This document shows positions 44,645 to 53,626 of a stretch of 64,000 bases of DNA, one piece after another. The DNA is taken from contig NZ_JBHTMP010000014.1 in NCBI RefSeq assembly GCF_042679305.1, positions 74,955 through 138,954 on the forward strand, in the 5' to 3' direction. The position numbers and the translations under genes are program-made. Position 1 is the first letter of the stretch. Each line of letters starts with the position of its first letter. The stretch comes from Micromonospora_H sonneratiae. GTDB taxonomy: Bacteria; Actinomycetota; Actinomycetes; Mycobacteriales; Micromonosporaceae. The notes beneath the pieces were generated by a model. It ran no database searches. It was given only the letters and a program-made list of their open reading frames with translations, and was not told where the DNA came from.

Positions 44645-45226
44645 ATGCTGGGGGTATCCCGAAAGGCCCTGCAACGCTCGTACCAATGGTCCAAGGAAAT
44701 CTCGGAGACGTTTCCCGAGTGTTCTGACCTGATCGAGAAGTTCCTTACCCTGCACCGACGCCGATACCGGCGCCTGGCGAGCCTGCACGCGACCTGGTTC
44801 AAGGTCATCGGAGCAATCGAGATCATTCTCAGCATCACCCTGCCCCTGCTGTTCGCTGTCCCGATCATGCGCGACCAGCAGGCCAACTACATCTTCCTGG
44901 CGGTTGTCAGCGTCACCGTCGCCATAGCGGCCGGGCTGAGGAACTTCTACTCCTGGGACAGCAACTGGCGCCTGTACCGCTCCCAGGAATTCCTCCTGGC
45001 CGGCATGGTCGCGCAGTGGGAGATCGCCCTCCTGAAGATGATCGGGGAAGGCGGCCCCGACATGCAGCGTCGCGCGCTGGACGAAACGGCGCAGGTCCTT
45101 GCCAGGCTCACCGAACTCTTCGAGCATGAGAACACCACCCTGTTCAACACCGTGGTGCCTCCGGAGAGCGTCAAGAAGAGTCTGCGAAACAATCCACTTC
45201 CGCCGAACCCGGCTCAGGGCCCCTGA
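44645..45226 (+). CDS. two-TM DUF4231/SLATT-like membrane protein
   Basis: The 193-residue protein has an N-terminal helical region, two adjacent transmembrane helices (VIGAIEIILSITLPLLFAV near residues 54-72 and YIFLAVVSVTVAIAAGL near 82-98), then a helical cytoplasmic tail with NFYSWDSNWRLYRSQEFLL. This two-TM-then-helix plan resembles DUF4231 and the SLATT effector families associated with bacterial conflict systems. No SMODS, SLOG or nuclease gene is adjacent, so an immune role is speculative. ATG 44645 has GAGAGG upstream. It directly follows the broken zinc-ribbon gene. Confidence 0.55.
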   Translation: MLGVSRKALQRSYQWSKEISETFPECSDLIEKFLTLHRRRYRRLASLHATWFKVIGAIEIILSITLPLLFAVPIMRDQQANYIFLAVVSVTVAIAAGLRNFYSWDSNWRLYRSQEFLLAGMVAQWEIALLKMIGEGGPDMQRRALDETAQVLARLTELFEHENTTLFNTVVPPESVKKSLRNNPLPPNPAQGP

Positions 45227-45448
45227 CGGGGGGTGCCGGACCCGCCGCCGTCGCGCCCGATCGGCTGGAAGTGCCGGGCGAGGAGCGCCCCGCCCCGTCC
45301 CGTCCACGGGGGTCTCCTCGCCCATATACCGTGGTCCGGTGTGGCGGCGAGATCGAGAGCACCGCCGCGCGGATGTGCGGTCGTCGACCTGACGGGTAAA
45401 CCGGGTCGGACGCCCGCACTGGTTCTACCGGTGGGAGGAAGCGGCGTC

Positions 45449-46300
45449 ATGCGTCTTCACGTGGGATGTGCAATGTGGACCCACAAGTCGTGGCAGGGGC
45501 GACTTCTGGTGCATCCGCTTCCGTCCCACGAGCGCCTACGGCACTACGCCGGCTGGTGCAATGCGGTCGAGGGAAACACCACGTTCTATGCGACCCCGAC
45601 CAGGGAAACCGTGGCGTCCTGGGCACGGCAGACCGACCCCGACTTCCGGTTCGTACTCAAGCTCCCGAAGCTCATCACGCATGAGCGCCGTTTCACCGAC
45701 GTCGACGACGCCCTTCGCGTCTTCCTGGACGCGATCGAGCCACTCGGTCCGCGGACCCATGCCCTCTGGATCCAGCTGCCGGGATCGTTCGGCCCCACTG
45801 ACGTGACCGCACTCTCCCACTTTCTACGCCGGCTCCCCGGATCCCATCGATACGCCGTGGAAGTACGTCACCCGGCGTTCTTCAGCGACCCCCGCTCGAC
45901 CCGACTCCTTGAGGCAGCACTTGCCGCCGAGGCCACCGAATGGATTCCATTCGACACCACCGCATTCTTTCAAAGCCCACCGACCAGCGACGCGGAACGG
46001 GATGCCTGGGCCAAGAAGCCCCGGATGCCGCTACGGGACCGCGCACTGACCGACCGACCGATCGTCCGGTACCTCGGCCGCGACGCCTCCGCGCAGACGA
46101 TCGAGGGCTGGCAGCGGTGGATCGACGTTGTCGCCGAATGGCTGCGGGAGGGCCGCTCGCCGACCGTGTTCGTCCACACCCCGGACAACGCTGAAGCGCC
46201 CGTGCTCGCCCGCCGCTTCCACGACGAGGTACGGGCACGGATCCCCGAACTCGAGGTACTGCCCGAGCCGATACCGGCCGAGCCCCTGACCCTCTTCTGA
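45449..46300 (+). CDS. DUF72 (YecE-like) TIM-barrel protein
   Basis: The 283-residue protein starts MRLHVGCAMWTHKSWQG and contains AVEGNTTFYATPTRETVASW, FRFVLKLPKLITHERRF, YAVEVRHPAFFSDP and TVFVHTPDNAEAP, the core motifs of DUF72. The fold is a TIM barrel; the activity is unknown. I chose ATG 45449 (GGAGG at 45433-45437) over the much longer open frame from 45233. Confidence 0.86.
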   Translation: MRLHVGCAMWTHKSWQGRLLVHPLPSHERLRHYAGWCNAVEGNTTFYATPTRETVASWARQTDPDFRFVLKLPKLITHERRFTDVDDALRVFLDAIEPLGPRTHALWIQLPGSFGPTDVTALSHFLRRLPGSHRYAVEVRHPAFFSDPRSTRLLEAALAAEATEWIPFDTTAFFQSPPTSDAERDAWAKKPRMPLRDRALTDRPIVRYLGRDASAQTIEGWQRWIDVVAEWLREGRSPTVFVHTPDNAEAPVLARRFHDEVRARIPELEVLPEPIPAEPLTLF

Positions 46301-46366
46301 GCGGCCGAAGAAACAAGCTTGGGCGTGGGGCGGGTACGCGATGACGATCCACGTGCCCGGGGGACG

Positions 46367-46633
46367 TCAGAATCCCCCGGCGTCGCCACCGCCCCCGCCG
46401 GAGTCACCGTAGCCACCGGAGTCGCCGTACCCACCGGAGTCTCCGTAGTTTCCCGGGTCGCCGTACCCGACGTTCCCGGAACCGCCGTCGGTGTACCGGC
46501 CGCGCCTGGCACGACCGGCGGTGTGCCGGCCACGCCTGGAGCGGAAGCCACGCGGCGGGAGGAAGTAGAAGCCGACGAGGGTCAGTACCACCAGAACGAG
46601 CATCACGACGACCACGACAACTTCGAACGCCAC
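46367..46633 (-). CDS. small membrane protein with Gly/Tyr repeat tail
   Basis: About 88 residues: one transmembrane helix (FEVVVVVVMLVLVVLTLVGF), a basic RSRRGRH linker, then a tail with repeated YGDSGG units (18-bp DNA period) ending GGGGGDAGGF. I placed the start at GTG 46633 because GAGGGG precedes it at a normal distance; GTG 46642 is an alternative. The low-complexity tail could mediate surface or condensate-like interactions; that is conjecture. Confidence that it is translated is moderate. Confidence 0.5.
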   Translation of the reverse strand: MAFEVVVVVVMLVLVVLTLVGFYFLPPRGFRSRRGRHTAGRARRGRYTDGGSGNVGYGDPGNYGDSGGYGDSGGYGDSGGGGGDAGGF

Positions 46634-46767
46634 TACCGCCACCCCTCGACCGGAGACCGCCCTGCGACGGGCCCTCGGTGGGATTCTGGCCCGGACGGGC
46701 AACCACCCGACCCGGGCCCGATCCTGGAGCGGTCTGTGGCCGACCGCCGGTGGCCGTACGCGACCGA

Positions 46768-48006
46768 CTAGAGGCGTACCCCGAGCAGGGCGTCGACGGT
46801 CGAGGCCATCAGTGCGGGAGCGGTGGGATCATCACCGGCACCGGCGAGCGCACCATTGGCCCAGTTGTCCACCAGGGCCAGCGCGCCGGGTGTGTCGAGA
46901 TCGTCGGACAGGCGCCCCCGGACGCCGGCCAGCAGGTCGGCCCCGGACGGGCCGGCGGCTGCCGCAGCCGCCTCGCGCCACCGGCCGAGCCGCTGCATCG
47001 CGTTCTTGAGCAGGTCTTCGGTCCACTGCCGGTCCGTCCGGTAGTGCCCGGCCAGCAACGCCAGCCGGACCGCCATCGGGTCGACCCGGTCGCCCCGGAG
47101 GCGGGACACGAAGACCAGGTTGCCCTGGGACTTGGACATCTTGCTGCCGTCGAGGCCGATCATTCCGGCGTGCACGTAGTGCCGGGCGAAGGGCTGCACA
47201 CCGGTCAGCCGCTCGGCGTGGGCCGCCGAGCACTCGTGATGGGGGAAGATCAGGTCGTTGCCGCCGCCCTGGACGTCGATGCTGTCGCCGAGCAGCCGGA
47301 GGGCGATGGCCGCGCATTCGATGTGCCAGCCGGGCCGGCCCGGGCCCAGCGCGCCACCGGGCCACTGCGGCTCGCCTTCCCGTGCTCCCCGCCACAGCAA
47401 CGGATCAAGCTGGTCACGTTTGCCCGGCCGCTCCGGATCACCGCCCCGCTCGGCGAAGAACTCCAGCATCTGATCACGCGACAGGTTGGACTCGTACCCG
47501 AATCGGGGTGCTGCGGCGATGTCGAAGTAGATGTCGCCGGTGCCGTCGTCGAGGCGGTACGCAGCCCCGTCGTCGAGCAACGCCTGCACCCGCTCGGCGA
47601 TGTCCGGGATCGACTCGACCGCACCGACATAGTGCGCCGGGGGGATGATCCGCAGGGCTTCCATGTCCTCCCGGAAGAGCGCGGTCTCGCGCATCGCGAG
47701 CACGACCCAGTCCTCGCCGTCGCGCTCCGCCCGCTCCAACAGCGGGTCGTCGATGTCGGTGACGTTCTGGACGTACGTCACCGAATGTCCCGCATCGCGC
47801 CACATCCGCTGCACGAGGTCGAACGTGATCATCGTGGCGGCGTGGCCCAGATGGGTGGCGTCGTACGGGGTGATCCCGCAGACGTACATCGTCGCCACCC
47901 CGCCAGGGTTGGTGGGGTGGACGGCGCACCGCGCCGAGTCGAACAACGCGAGTGGCTGACCGGTTCCCGGCAGCCTCGGCACCTCGTGCCCCACCCAAGA
48001 TTCCAT
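46768..48006 (-). CDS. mshC: cysteine--GlcN-Ins ligase MshC (mycothiol synthesis)
   Basis: MshC joins cysteine to GlcN-inositol in mycothiol synthesis, the actinobacterial thiol pathway. It is a cysteinyl-tRNA-synthetase-like protein of 412 residues with MYVCGITPYDATHLGHAATM (zinc Cys and HIGH-like site), GWHIECAAIALRLLG and FPHHECSAAHAE (zinc ligands), and the KMSKSQGNLVFVS loop. It lacks the tRNA anticodon-binding extension. TAGGCT (48019-48014) is 7 bases before the ATG. Confidence 0.95.
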   Translation of the reverse strand: MESWVGHEVPRLPGTGQPLALFDSARCAVHPTNPGGVATMYVCGITPYDATHLGHAATMITFDLVQRMWRDAGHSVTYVQNVTDIDDPLLERAERDGEDWVVLAMRETALFREDMEALRIIPPAHYVGAVESIPDIAERVQALLDDGAAYRLDDGTGDIYFDIAAAPRFGYESNLSRDQMLEFFAERGGDPERPGKRDQLDPLLWRGAREGEPQWPGGALGPGRPGWHIECAAIALRLLGDSIDVQGGGNDLIFPHHECSAAHAERLTGVQPFARHYVHAGMIGLDGSKMSKSQGNLVFVSRLRGDRVDPMAVRLALLAGHYRTDRQWTEDLLKNAMQRLGRWREAAAAAAGPSGADLLAGVRGRLSDDLDTPGALALVDNWANGALAGAGDDPTAPALMASTVDALLGVRL

Positions 48007-48070
48007 ACCCGCCAGCCTAGTCAGGGTGCTCCGGTCCCAAGTCGGGGGATGAGGTGATCAAGACCACCGG

Positions 48071-48889
48071 TCAGATCGGCGGCCACGGCATCGCCGGCCA
48101 GTCCTCGGGTAGCTCCGGAAACTGCCCGGTCGCCAGCAGCCGGGCCGCCCGCGCCGCCACGGCAGCGACCTCGGCCGGGGTGAGATGTCCGGCCAACGCC
48201 TCCCCCAGCGGGCCGTCGAGTTCACCCGCCAGCCGGCGCAGGACGTCTACCGCGTCCACCGGCAGCTCTCGACCCAGCCACCCCCACAGCACGGTGCGCA
48301 GCTTGTCGTCGATGTGGAAGCAGACCCCGTGGTCCACGCCGTAGACCCGGTCGTCCGACCCGATGATCACGTGCCCACCCTTGCGGTCGGCGTTGTTGAT
48401 CACCGCGTCGAGTACCGCCATCCGGGCCAGCCGGGGATCGTCGGCGTGCGCGAGGGCGTACGCCTGTCCGTCATCGTCGCGGGCCGCGGCGACCGGGAAC
48501 CAGTTCGACGGGAGGCTCTCGTCCGGGACGAAGCCGACCAACGGCTGGGCCTGCGCCGGTTCGTCGATCCACAGCTGGCAGGCACCCGGGCCGAAGGGTC
48601 CGTCCCGCAGCACCGTCGGCGGTACGACGTCCCATCCGGTGGCCCGTGACACGAGGTAGGCGGCAACCTCCCGGCCGGCGAGGGTGCCGTCTGGGAAGTC
48701 CCACAGCGGACGTTCACCACGTACCGGTTTGTAGACGCAGCGGGCTGTCACTCCGTCGAGGGTGAGGAAGCCCCGCAGCGTGGTGTTGGAGGCGTCGGCC
48801 AGCCGACCCTCCAACTCGAACTCACCGTCACGCAACAGCCGCAGGGCATCGTTTTCATGGAGCATGGGCCGCAGATCGGACGACGTCAC
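48071..48889 (-). CDS. SCO1664-family (PI3/4-kinase-like fold) protein
   Basis: The 272-residue protein carries ARCVYKPVRGERPLWDFPDG, VDHGVCFH and the DAVINNADRKGGHV motif, a kinase-like catalytic and metal-binding loop. It matches the actinobacterial SCO1664 family. Whether it phosphorylates a protein, lipid or metabolite is unknown. The start is GTG 48889, overlapping the DUF3090 stop as GTGA. The neighbourhood (mshC, DUF3090, histidine phosphatase) is conserved in actinobacteria. Confidence 0.82.
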   Translation of the reverse strand: MTSSDLRPMLHENDALRLLRDGEFELEGRLADASNTTLRGFLTLDGVTARCVYKPVRGERPLWDFPDGTLAGREVAAYLVSRATGWDVVPPTVLRDGPFGPGACQLWIDEPAQAQPLVGFVPDESLPSNWFPVAAARDDDGQAYALAHADDPRLARMAVLDAVINNADRKGGHVIIGSDDRVYGVDHGVCFHIDDKLRTVLWGWLGRELPVDAVDVLRRLAGELDGPLGEALAGHLTPAEVAAVAARAARLLATGQFPELPEDWPAMPWPPI

Positions 48890-49464
48890 CGGTGGTAGCC
48901 GTTGTGGCGCGGGCAGAGGTGACCCGCGGGATCCAGCGGCTGGCCGCAGAGTGGGCACGGGGGACGCCCGGCGGCCACCACGCGGCGGGCCCGCTCGATG
49001 AACTCCCGGGTCGCCTGCGGGGTCAGCCGCACCCGCAACCGATCGAGGTCGTCGTCGGGCTCCTCGTCATCGTCGACAGCTTCGGCCTCGCCGGCGCCAA
49101 GGGGAAGCTCGGCCTCTCGTTCGCCGACTGCGATCGCCTCGATGACCACGGTGGCCGTATCGACGTCGAACGCCAGGCCCAACGTGCCGACCCGGAACTC
49201 CTCGTCGACCGGGGTGTCCAGCGGGTCGTTGTCCGCCGCTGCCGCCACCGGCTCGGGCAACTCCACCCCGAACCGGCGGTGCGCCTCGCTGAGCAGTTCC
49301 TCGAGTTTCTCGGCCAGCAACGACACCTGGACCTTCTCCAGCGCGACGCTGACCAGCCGGCCACCGCCGCGCGCCTGGAGGAAGAACGTGCGGTCTCCCG
49401 GCGCGCCCACAGTCCCGGCGACGAACCGCTCTGGCGGCTCGAAGGCGTGCACCTGGTGGGTCAT
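48886..49464 (-). CDS. DUF3090 family protein
   Basis: The 192-residue protein begins HQVHAFEPPERFVAGTVGAP and has GDRTFFLQARGG, VSVALEKVQVSLLAEKL and a C-terminal CPLCGQPLDPAGHLCPRHNG Zn-ribbon-like end. That is characteristic of DUF3090, always found with the SCO1664-family gene. Biochemical role unknown. TAGGGT (49477-49472) is 7 bases upstream of the ATG. Translationally coupled to the next gene. Confidence 0.86.
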   Translation of the reverse strand: MTHQVHAFEPPERFVAGTVGAPGDRTFFLQARGGGRLVSVALEKVQVSLLAEKLEELLSEAHRRFGVELPEPVAAAADNDPLDTPVDEEFRVGTLGLAFDVDTATVVIEAIAVGEREAELPLGAGEAEAVDDDEEPDDDLDRLRVRLTPQATREFIERARRVVAAGRPPCPLCGQPLDPAGHLCPRHNGYHR

Positions 49465-49564
49465 ACCTACGACCCTATCCGGCCGGCTCCGCCACCGCGC
49501 AGCGCACCGGCCCGAATCGTCTCCGGCAGCCGTCCCGGGCCACCCGTGCGGACCAGCTCAGCCC

Positions 49565-50278
49565 TCATCTTTCCGGTCCCGCAGCTCCGCTGCCCGCGCC
49601 TCCACCCACGGCCGCGTCCGATTCAGCCGTACGCGAACGCCGCCGGGACCGCCGAGGCACCACCAGGTTCGCCAGGTCGCCCCCGACGTCGTTGAGGCGC
49701 AGCACGAACGGCCGGGTGGGGGTGTACCGGATCGCGGTCACCGAGCCCGGGTCGGCCACGATCCGCTGGAAGAGATCCAGATGTACGCCGAGCGCGTCGG
49801 CCACGATCGCCTTGATGACATCGCCGTGGGTGCAGGCCAGCCAGATCGCCTCCGGACCGTGCTCGGCGGTCAGCTGCGCATCCCAGCGCCGGACCGCAGC
49901 CACCGCCCGGGCGGCCATCGCGGCCATCGCCTCCCCCTCGGGGAAGACCGCTGCGCTCGGGTGCTGCTGAACCACCGGCCACAGTGGGTCCTTGGCCAGT
50001 TTCTTCAGCGGCTGGCCCTCCCAGGCACCGTACCCGCACTCGTTGAGTCCTTCTTCGACGGTCGGTGTCACGCCGGGCAGCGCCAGTTCCAGGGTCTGCC
50101 GGCACCGGATCAGTGGGCTCGTCACCACCGCCGCCAGCGGCAGTACGCCCAACCGGGCCCCGACCGCCACCGCCTGCACCCGGCCGGTCTCATCGAGCTC
50201 GACCGGCTGCCTGCCGGCCAGACCGCCGTCAGCGTTGGCGGTGGTACGGCCGTGTCGCAGGAGCAGAAGGGTCGCCAC
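49565..50278 (-). CDS. histidine phosphatase family protein (MSMEG_4193-like)
   Basis: The 237-residue protein has the RHG motif LLLRHGRTTANADGGLAGRQ, TSPLIRCRQTLELALPG, and the second catalytic His region WLACTHGDVIKAIVADALG, as in phosphoglycerate-mutase-like phosphatases. The MSMEG_4193-type subgroup sits beside DUF3090 genes. Substrate unknown. TAGGCT (50291-50286) is 7 bases before GTG 50278. The C-terminus after residue 208 is low complexity. Confidence 0.87.
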   Translation of the reverse strand: MATLLLLRHGRTTANADGGLAGRQPVELDETGRVQAVAVGARLGVLPLAAVVTSPLIRCRQTLELALPGVTPTVEEGLNECGYGAWEGQPLKKLAKDPLWPVVQQHPSAAVFPEGEAMAAMAARAVAAVRRWDAQLTAEHGPEAIWLACTHGDVIKAIVADALGVHLDLFQRIVADPGSVTAIRYTPTRPFVLRLNDVGGDLANLVVPRRSRRRSRTAESDAAVGGGAGSGAAGPER

Positions 50279-50375
50279 GATCAGCAGCCTACGGTCGGGC
50301 GGCAGCCGGGCGGCAGCGCTTCCCGGACCGGCGCCGGATCGTCGACGGCTCCACGCCCCGACGGGAGCGCCATGA

Positions 50376-51428
50376 TCACTCGCCGACCCCGGCCAGGTCG
50401 AGCGCCTCGGCGCAGGCCCGCAACGTCTGGATGCCGCTGTCCCGGTCGGCGGCGAACAGGGTCAGCGACAGGGTGGTGACGCCGGCTGCGGCGTACTCCC
50501 GCATCCGCTCGGCGATGCGCTCCTTCGGCCCCAGCAGCGAGGTACGGTCGATGAACTCCATCGGCACCGCCGCCGCGGCGTCCCGCTGCCGCTTGGCCAG
50601 GTAGAGGTCCTGCACCTCGCGCGCGGCCTCGCCGTACCCCATCCGGGTGGCCAACTGGTTGTAGAAGTTCTGCTCCCGGCTGCCCATGCCGCCCACGTAG
50701 AGCGCCGCGTACCAGCGCACCAACTCGGCGCACTGGGCGACGTCGTCGCCGACCACCACCGGCACGCTCGGCACCACGTCGAAGCCGGCCAACTCCTTGC
50801 CGGCCCGGGCCCGGCCGGCAGCGACCGCGGCCAACTGCTCGGCGGCGAACTCCGGCGCGTAGAAGATGGCCAACCAGCCGTCGGCGATCTCACCGGCGAG
50901 TTCCAGGTTCTTCGGGCCGACCGCGGCGAGATAGATCGGGACCTGCTCCCGGGGCGGGTGGAAGCCGAGGCGCAACGCCTTGCCCGGCCCGTCGGGCAGC
51001 GGCAGCGTGTAGTGCTTGCCGTGGTACTCCACCTGCTTGCGGCCGATGGCCAACCGGACGATGTCCACGTACTCCCGGGTGCGGCCGAGCGGCTTGGCGA
51101 AGCGTACGCCGTGCCAGCCCTCGGAGACCTGCGGTCCGGAGACCCCGAGGCCCAGCCGGAACCGGCCGCCGGAGAGCGCGTCGATGGTGGCGGCGGTCAT
51201 CGCCGTGGCAGCGGGCGTACGGGCCGGAATCTGCATCACGGCGCTACCCACGTCGATCCGTTGGGTCTGCCCGGCCAACCAGGCCAGCATGCTCGGCGAG
51301 TCCGAGCCGTACGCCTCGGCGGCCCACACCACCGAGTAGCCGAGCCGGTCCGCCTCCTGCGCGAGGGCCAGATGGTCAGCTGGTGTGCTCCACGCCGTCT
51401 GGTAGCCGAGGCTGAGTCCGAGTCGCAC
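50376..51428 (-). CDS. LLM-class F420-dependent oxidoreductase
   Basis: The 350-residue protein follows the luciferase-like monooxygenase barrel: LGLSLGYQTAWSTPADH, VVWAAEAYGSDSPSMLAWLA, IPARTPAATAMTAATIDALS, GRFRLGLGVSGPQVSEGWHG and PIYLAAVGPKNLELAGEIAD. The last two patterns are typical of F420-dependent members. The substrate is unknown. GTG 51428 is chosen over 51473 because GGGGAG lies 7 bases upstream. Confidence 0.9.
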   Translation of the reverse strand: MRLGLSLGYQTAWSTPADHLALAQEADRLGYSVVWAAEAYGSDSPSMLAWLAGQTQRIDVGSAVMQIPARTPAATAMTAATIDALSGGRFRLGLGVSGPQVSEGWHGVRFAKPLGRTREYVDIVRLAIGRKQVEYHGKHYTLPLPDGPGKALRLGFHPPREQVPIYLAAVGPKNLELAGEIADGWLAIFYAPEFAAEQLAAVAAGRARAGKELAGFDVVPSVPVVVGDDVAQCAELVRWYAALYVGGMGSREQNFYNQLATRMGYGEAAREVQDLYLAKRQRDAAAAVPMEFIDRTSLLGPKERIAERMREYAAAGVTTLSLTLFAADRDSGIQTLRACAEALDLAGVGE

Positions 51429-51604
51429 TGGTTCGCTCCCCCATCCGCAGGTCGATCGAATCAGGTTACGCAATGCCGAGGGCTGGTCGACAAGCGGTGG
51501 GTGCCCCGCCCGGTACGGCTCAGTCCTGCCCGACCGGGCGGACCTACCCGGATCAGCGGGAGCGCGGATATCGGGAACGCCACCTTCTGAATAAGGTTCA
51601 ACCC

Positions 51605-52576
51605 ATGCAGCAACGACCGCTCGGCCGAAGCGGGCTGGCGGTTTCGCGGCTCGCGCTCGGCACCATGACCTGGGGCCGGGACACCGATGCCGACGATGCG
51701 GCCGCCCAACTCAGAAGTTTCCTGGACGCAGGGGGCAATCTACTCGATACCGCCGACGTCTACAGCGACGGCGACGCCGAGTCGGTTCTCGGGTCCCTGC
51801 TCGGCACCCTCGCGCCCCGCGACGACCTGTTGATCGCGACCAAGGCCGGACTGCGGCCGGGCTCGTCGCGACGCCGCGACGGCTCCCGTGGCCACCTGTT
51901 ACGCACCCTCGACGGGTCGCTACGCCGACTCGGTACGGATCACATCGACCTGTGGCAGGTCCACGGCTACGACCCGGACACGCCGCTGGAGGAGACGCTG
52001 GCCGCGCTGGACTACGCGGTGAGCAGCGGACGGGTCCGATACGTCGGGGTCTCCAACTTCTCCGGTTGGCAGACCGCCCGGGCGGCAACCTGGCAGGCGG
52101 CCTTTCCCGGCCGGGCCCCGGTGGTCGCCGCCCAGATGGAGTATTCCCTGCTCGAACGTGGGATCGAGCGGGAGGTGCTGCCGGCCTGCGCGGATCTTGG
52201 GCTGGGCGTGCTGCCCTGGTCACCGCTGGGCCGCGGGGTGCTCACCGGCAAGTACCGGCACGGCCGCCCAGCCGACTCCCGGGCCGCTTCGCCACATTTC
52301 GAGCGCTTTGTAGCCGGCTACCTGGAGCCACGTTGCTCCAGCATCGTCGAGGCGGTCGCTACGGCGGCCGGCGGGCTGGGCGTGTCCCCCCTGGAGGTCG
52401 CGCTCGCCTGGGTCCGGGACCGACCCGGCGTCACCGCCCCGATCATCGGCGCCCGTACCGTCGGGCAGCTCCTGGGCGCCCTACAGGTCGAGCAGATGAC
52501 CCTGCCCGCAGAGATCGCCCGGGCCCTCGACGACGTGTCGTCGGGGCCCATCGGCTATCCCGAGCGGGACGGGTGA
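51605..52576 (+). CDS. aldo/keto reductase
   Basis: The 323-residue NADPH-type reductase begins LGRSGLAVSRLALGTMTWGR, has the catalytic DVYSDGDAE (Asp/Tyr), IATKAGL (Lys), DLWQVHGYDPDTPLEETL (His), and the C-terminal cofactor region APIIGARTVGQL. Substrate unknown. TAAGGT (51592-51597) lies 7 bases before ATG 51605, so a leaderless transcript is likely; a longer frame from 51473 is not used. Confidence 0.92.
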   Translation: MQQRPLGRSGLAVSRLALGTMTWGRDTDADDAAAQLRSFLDAGGNLLDTADVYSDGDAESVLGSLLGTLAPRDDLLIATKAGLRPGSSRRRDGSRGHLLRTLDGSLRRLGTDHIDLWQVHGYDPDTPLEETLAALDYAVSSGRVRYVGVSNFSGWQTARAATWQAAFPGRAPVVAAQMEYSLLERGIEREVLPACADLGLGVLPWSPLGRGVLTGKYRHGRPADSRAASPHFERFVAGYLEPRCSSIVEAVATAAGGLGVSPLEVALAWVRDRPGVTAPIIGARTVGQLLGALQVEQMTLPAEIARALDDVSSGPIGYPERDG

Positions 52577-52642
52577 GAATCCGCCCATTTTTACCTGGTG
52601 GAGGGACTGGTGCCGCTCCATCGAGGTGGGCAGGATGAACGC

Positions 52643-52834
52643 ATGGACTACGAATACGCGCCGCTGCGGTTACCACCGAATGTCGATCGGATGACCGCAG
52701 CGGCGCAGTTGGCGATCCAGGCGGAGTTCTCCGGATGGGAACTGGCCCGGGTGCGGTTGTTCCGGGACGGCACGCGCCAGGTGGTGCTACGCCGCCGACT
52801 GGCCAACAAGGCGCAACCGGGCCTTTCCTACTAG
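52643..52834 (+). CDS. DUF5703-like small protein
   Basis: A 63-residue protein, MDYEYAPLRLPPNVDRMTAA then FSGWELARVRLFRDGTRQVV, resembling the DUF5703 family of short actinobacterial proteins. Alternating strands and helix suggest a small alpha/beta fold. ATG 52643 has AGGATG upstream. It follows the aldo/keto reductase by 66 bp on the same strand. Confidence 0.65.
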   Translation: MDYEYAPLRLPPNVDRMTAAAQLAIQAEFSGWELARVRLFRDGTRQVVLRRRLANKAQPGLSY

Positions 52835-52887
52835 TTCCCCACCCGAACCGGGGCCGCCGGACCACCGCCCGGGGGCCACCCGACGGC

Positions 52888-53559
52888 CTAGCGGGCCTCC
52901 ACCTCGTCGGTTTCGTCGTCGGCGGTCAGGAACGGGTGCTCGTCGAGCCGACCGATGAGCCGGTCGTCGGCGTTCGGCTGGAACGGCCCGGCGCTGTCGT
53001 CGTCGTCGAAGGCCTCCAGGTCCAACGGCGCACCTACCTCGCTGACCATCACGACACCGTCGAGCGGCTCCAGCTCCGGAATGTCCAGCGCACCGAGCGA
53101 ACCGTCGCCGACCTGCAACAACTCCAGCACCGCCTCGCCGACCCCTTCGATCGGCTCGAACTCGTCCTCGCCCGGGACGCTGGTACGTCGGGCTGCCTCG
53201 GCCACGCGGATGAGGGCCGCCACACTCGGCACCCGGTAGTCGCGCCGCTGGCGTACCGACAGCACGCGCGGGTGCGGATCGGTTGGTTCGACGCCGTCCA
53301 CCCCGGCCAGGCCCGCCGCCAGCCGGGCGTCGGCCTCGTCCGGGTCGATCGATTCGACGTCCCACGGGGTCACCTCACCGAAGGCGTCCAGCAGGCGCTC
53401 GTCGTATTCGAACGACGCGTTGTTGAGTTCGACGTACGCCTGCCAGACCTCGTCGTCGTCGATGCGGCCCTGGGCGGCCTTGACTGCGGCGAGGTGCCGC
53501 CGAGCGGTCTCGAAGACCCTCTCCAGGGCAGCGTCCAGCTCGGCATGCTGGTCGGTCAT
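52888..53559 (-). CDS. conserved hypothetical acidic protein
   Basis: A 223-residue, strongly acidic protein. The N-terminal half is helical (LDAALERVFETARRHLAAVK, then EVWQAYVELNNASFEYDERL). The centre has RRDYRVPSVAALIRVAEAAR, and the tail is rich in Asp. No catalytic or membrane motif is seen and I do not recognise the family. The ATG at 53559 is the first Met in a plausible context; the open frame continues upstream to 53883 into the M20 peptidase region and is not used. Confidence 0.65.
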   Translation of the reverse strand: MTDQHAELDAALERVFETARRHLAAVKAAQGRIDDDEVWQAYVELNNASFEYDERLLDAFGEVTPWDVESIDPDEADARLAAGLAGVDGVEPTDPHPRVLSVRQRRDYRVPSVAALIRVAEAARRTSVPGEDEFEPIEGVGEAVLELLQVGDGSLGALDIPELEPLDGVVMVSEVGAPLDLEAFDDDDSAGPFQPNADDRLIGRLDEHPFLTADDETDEVEAR

Positions 53560-53626
53560 TTGGTGGAAGTCCCTTCGTTGCGAGTCTCGCGGGCCGGGCT
53601 GGCCGAATGCCGCGTAACCGGATGAA

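Noticed and set aside
46390..46470. 18-bp periodic repeat as a regulatory array
   Set aside because: The period matches six codons of the Gly-rich protein tail, so it is explained as coding repeat.
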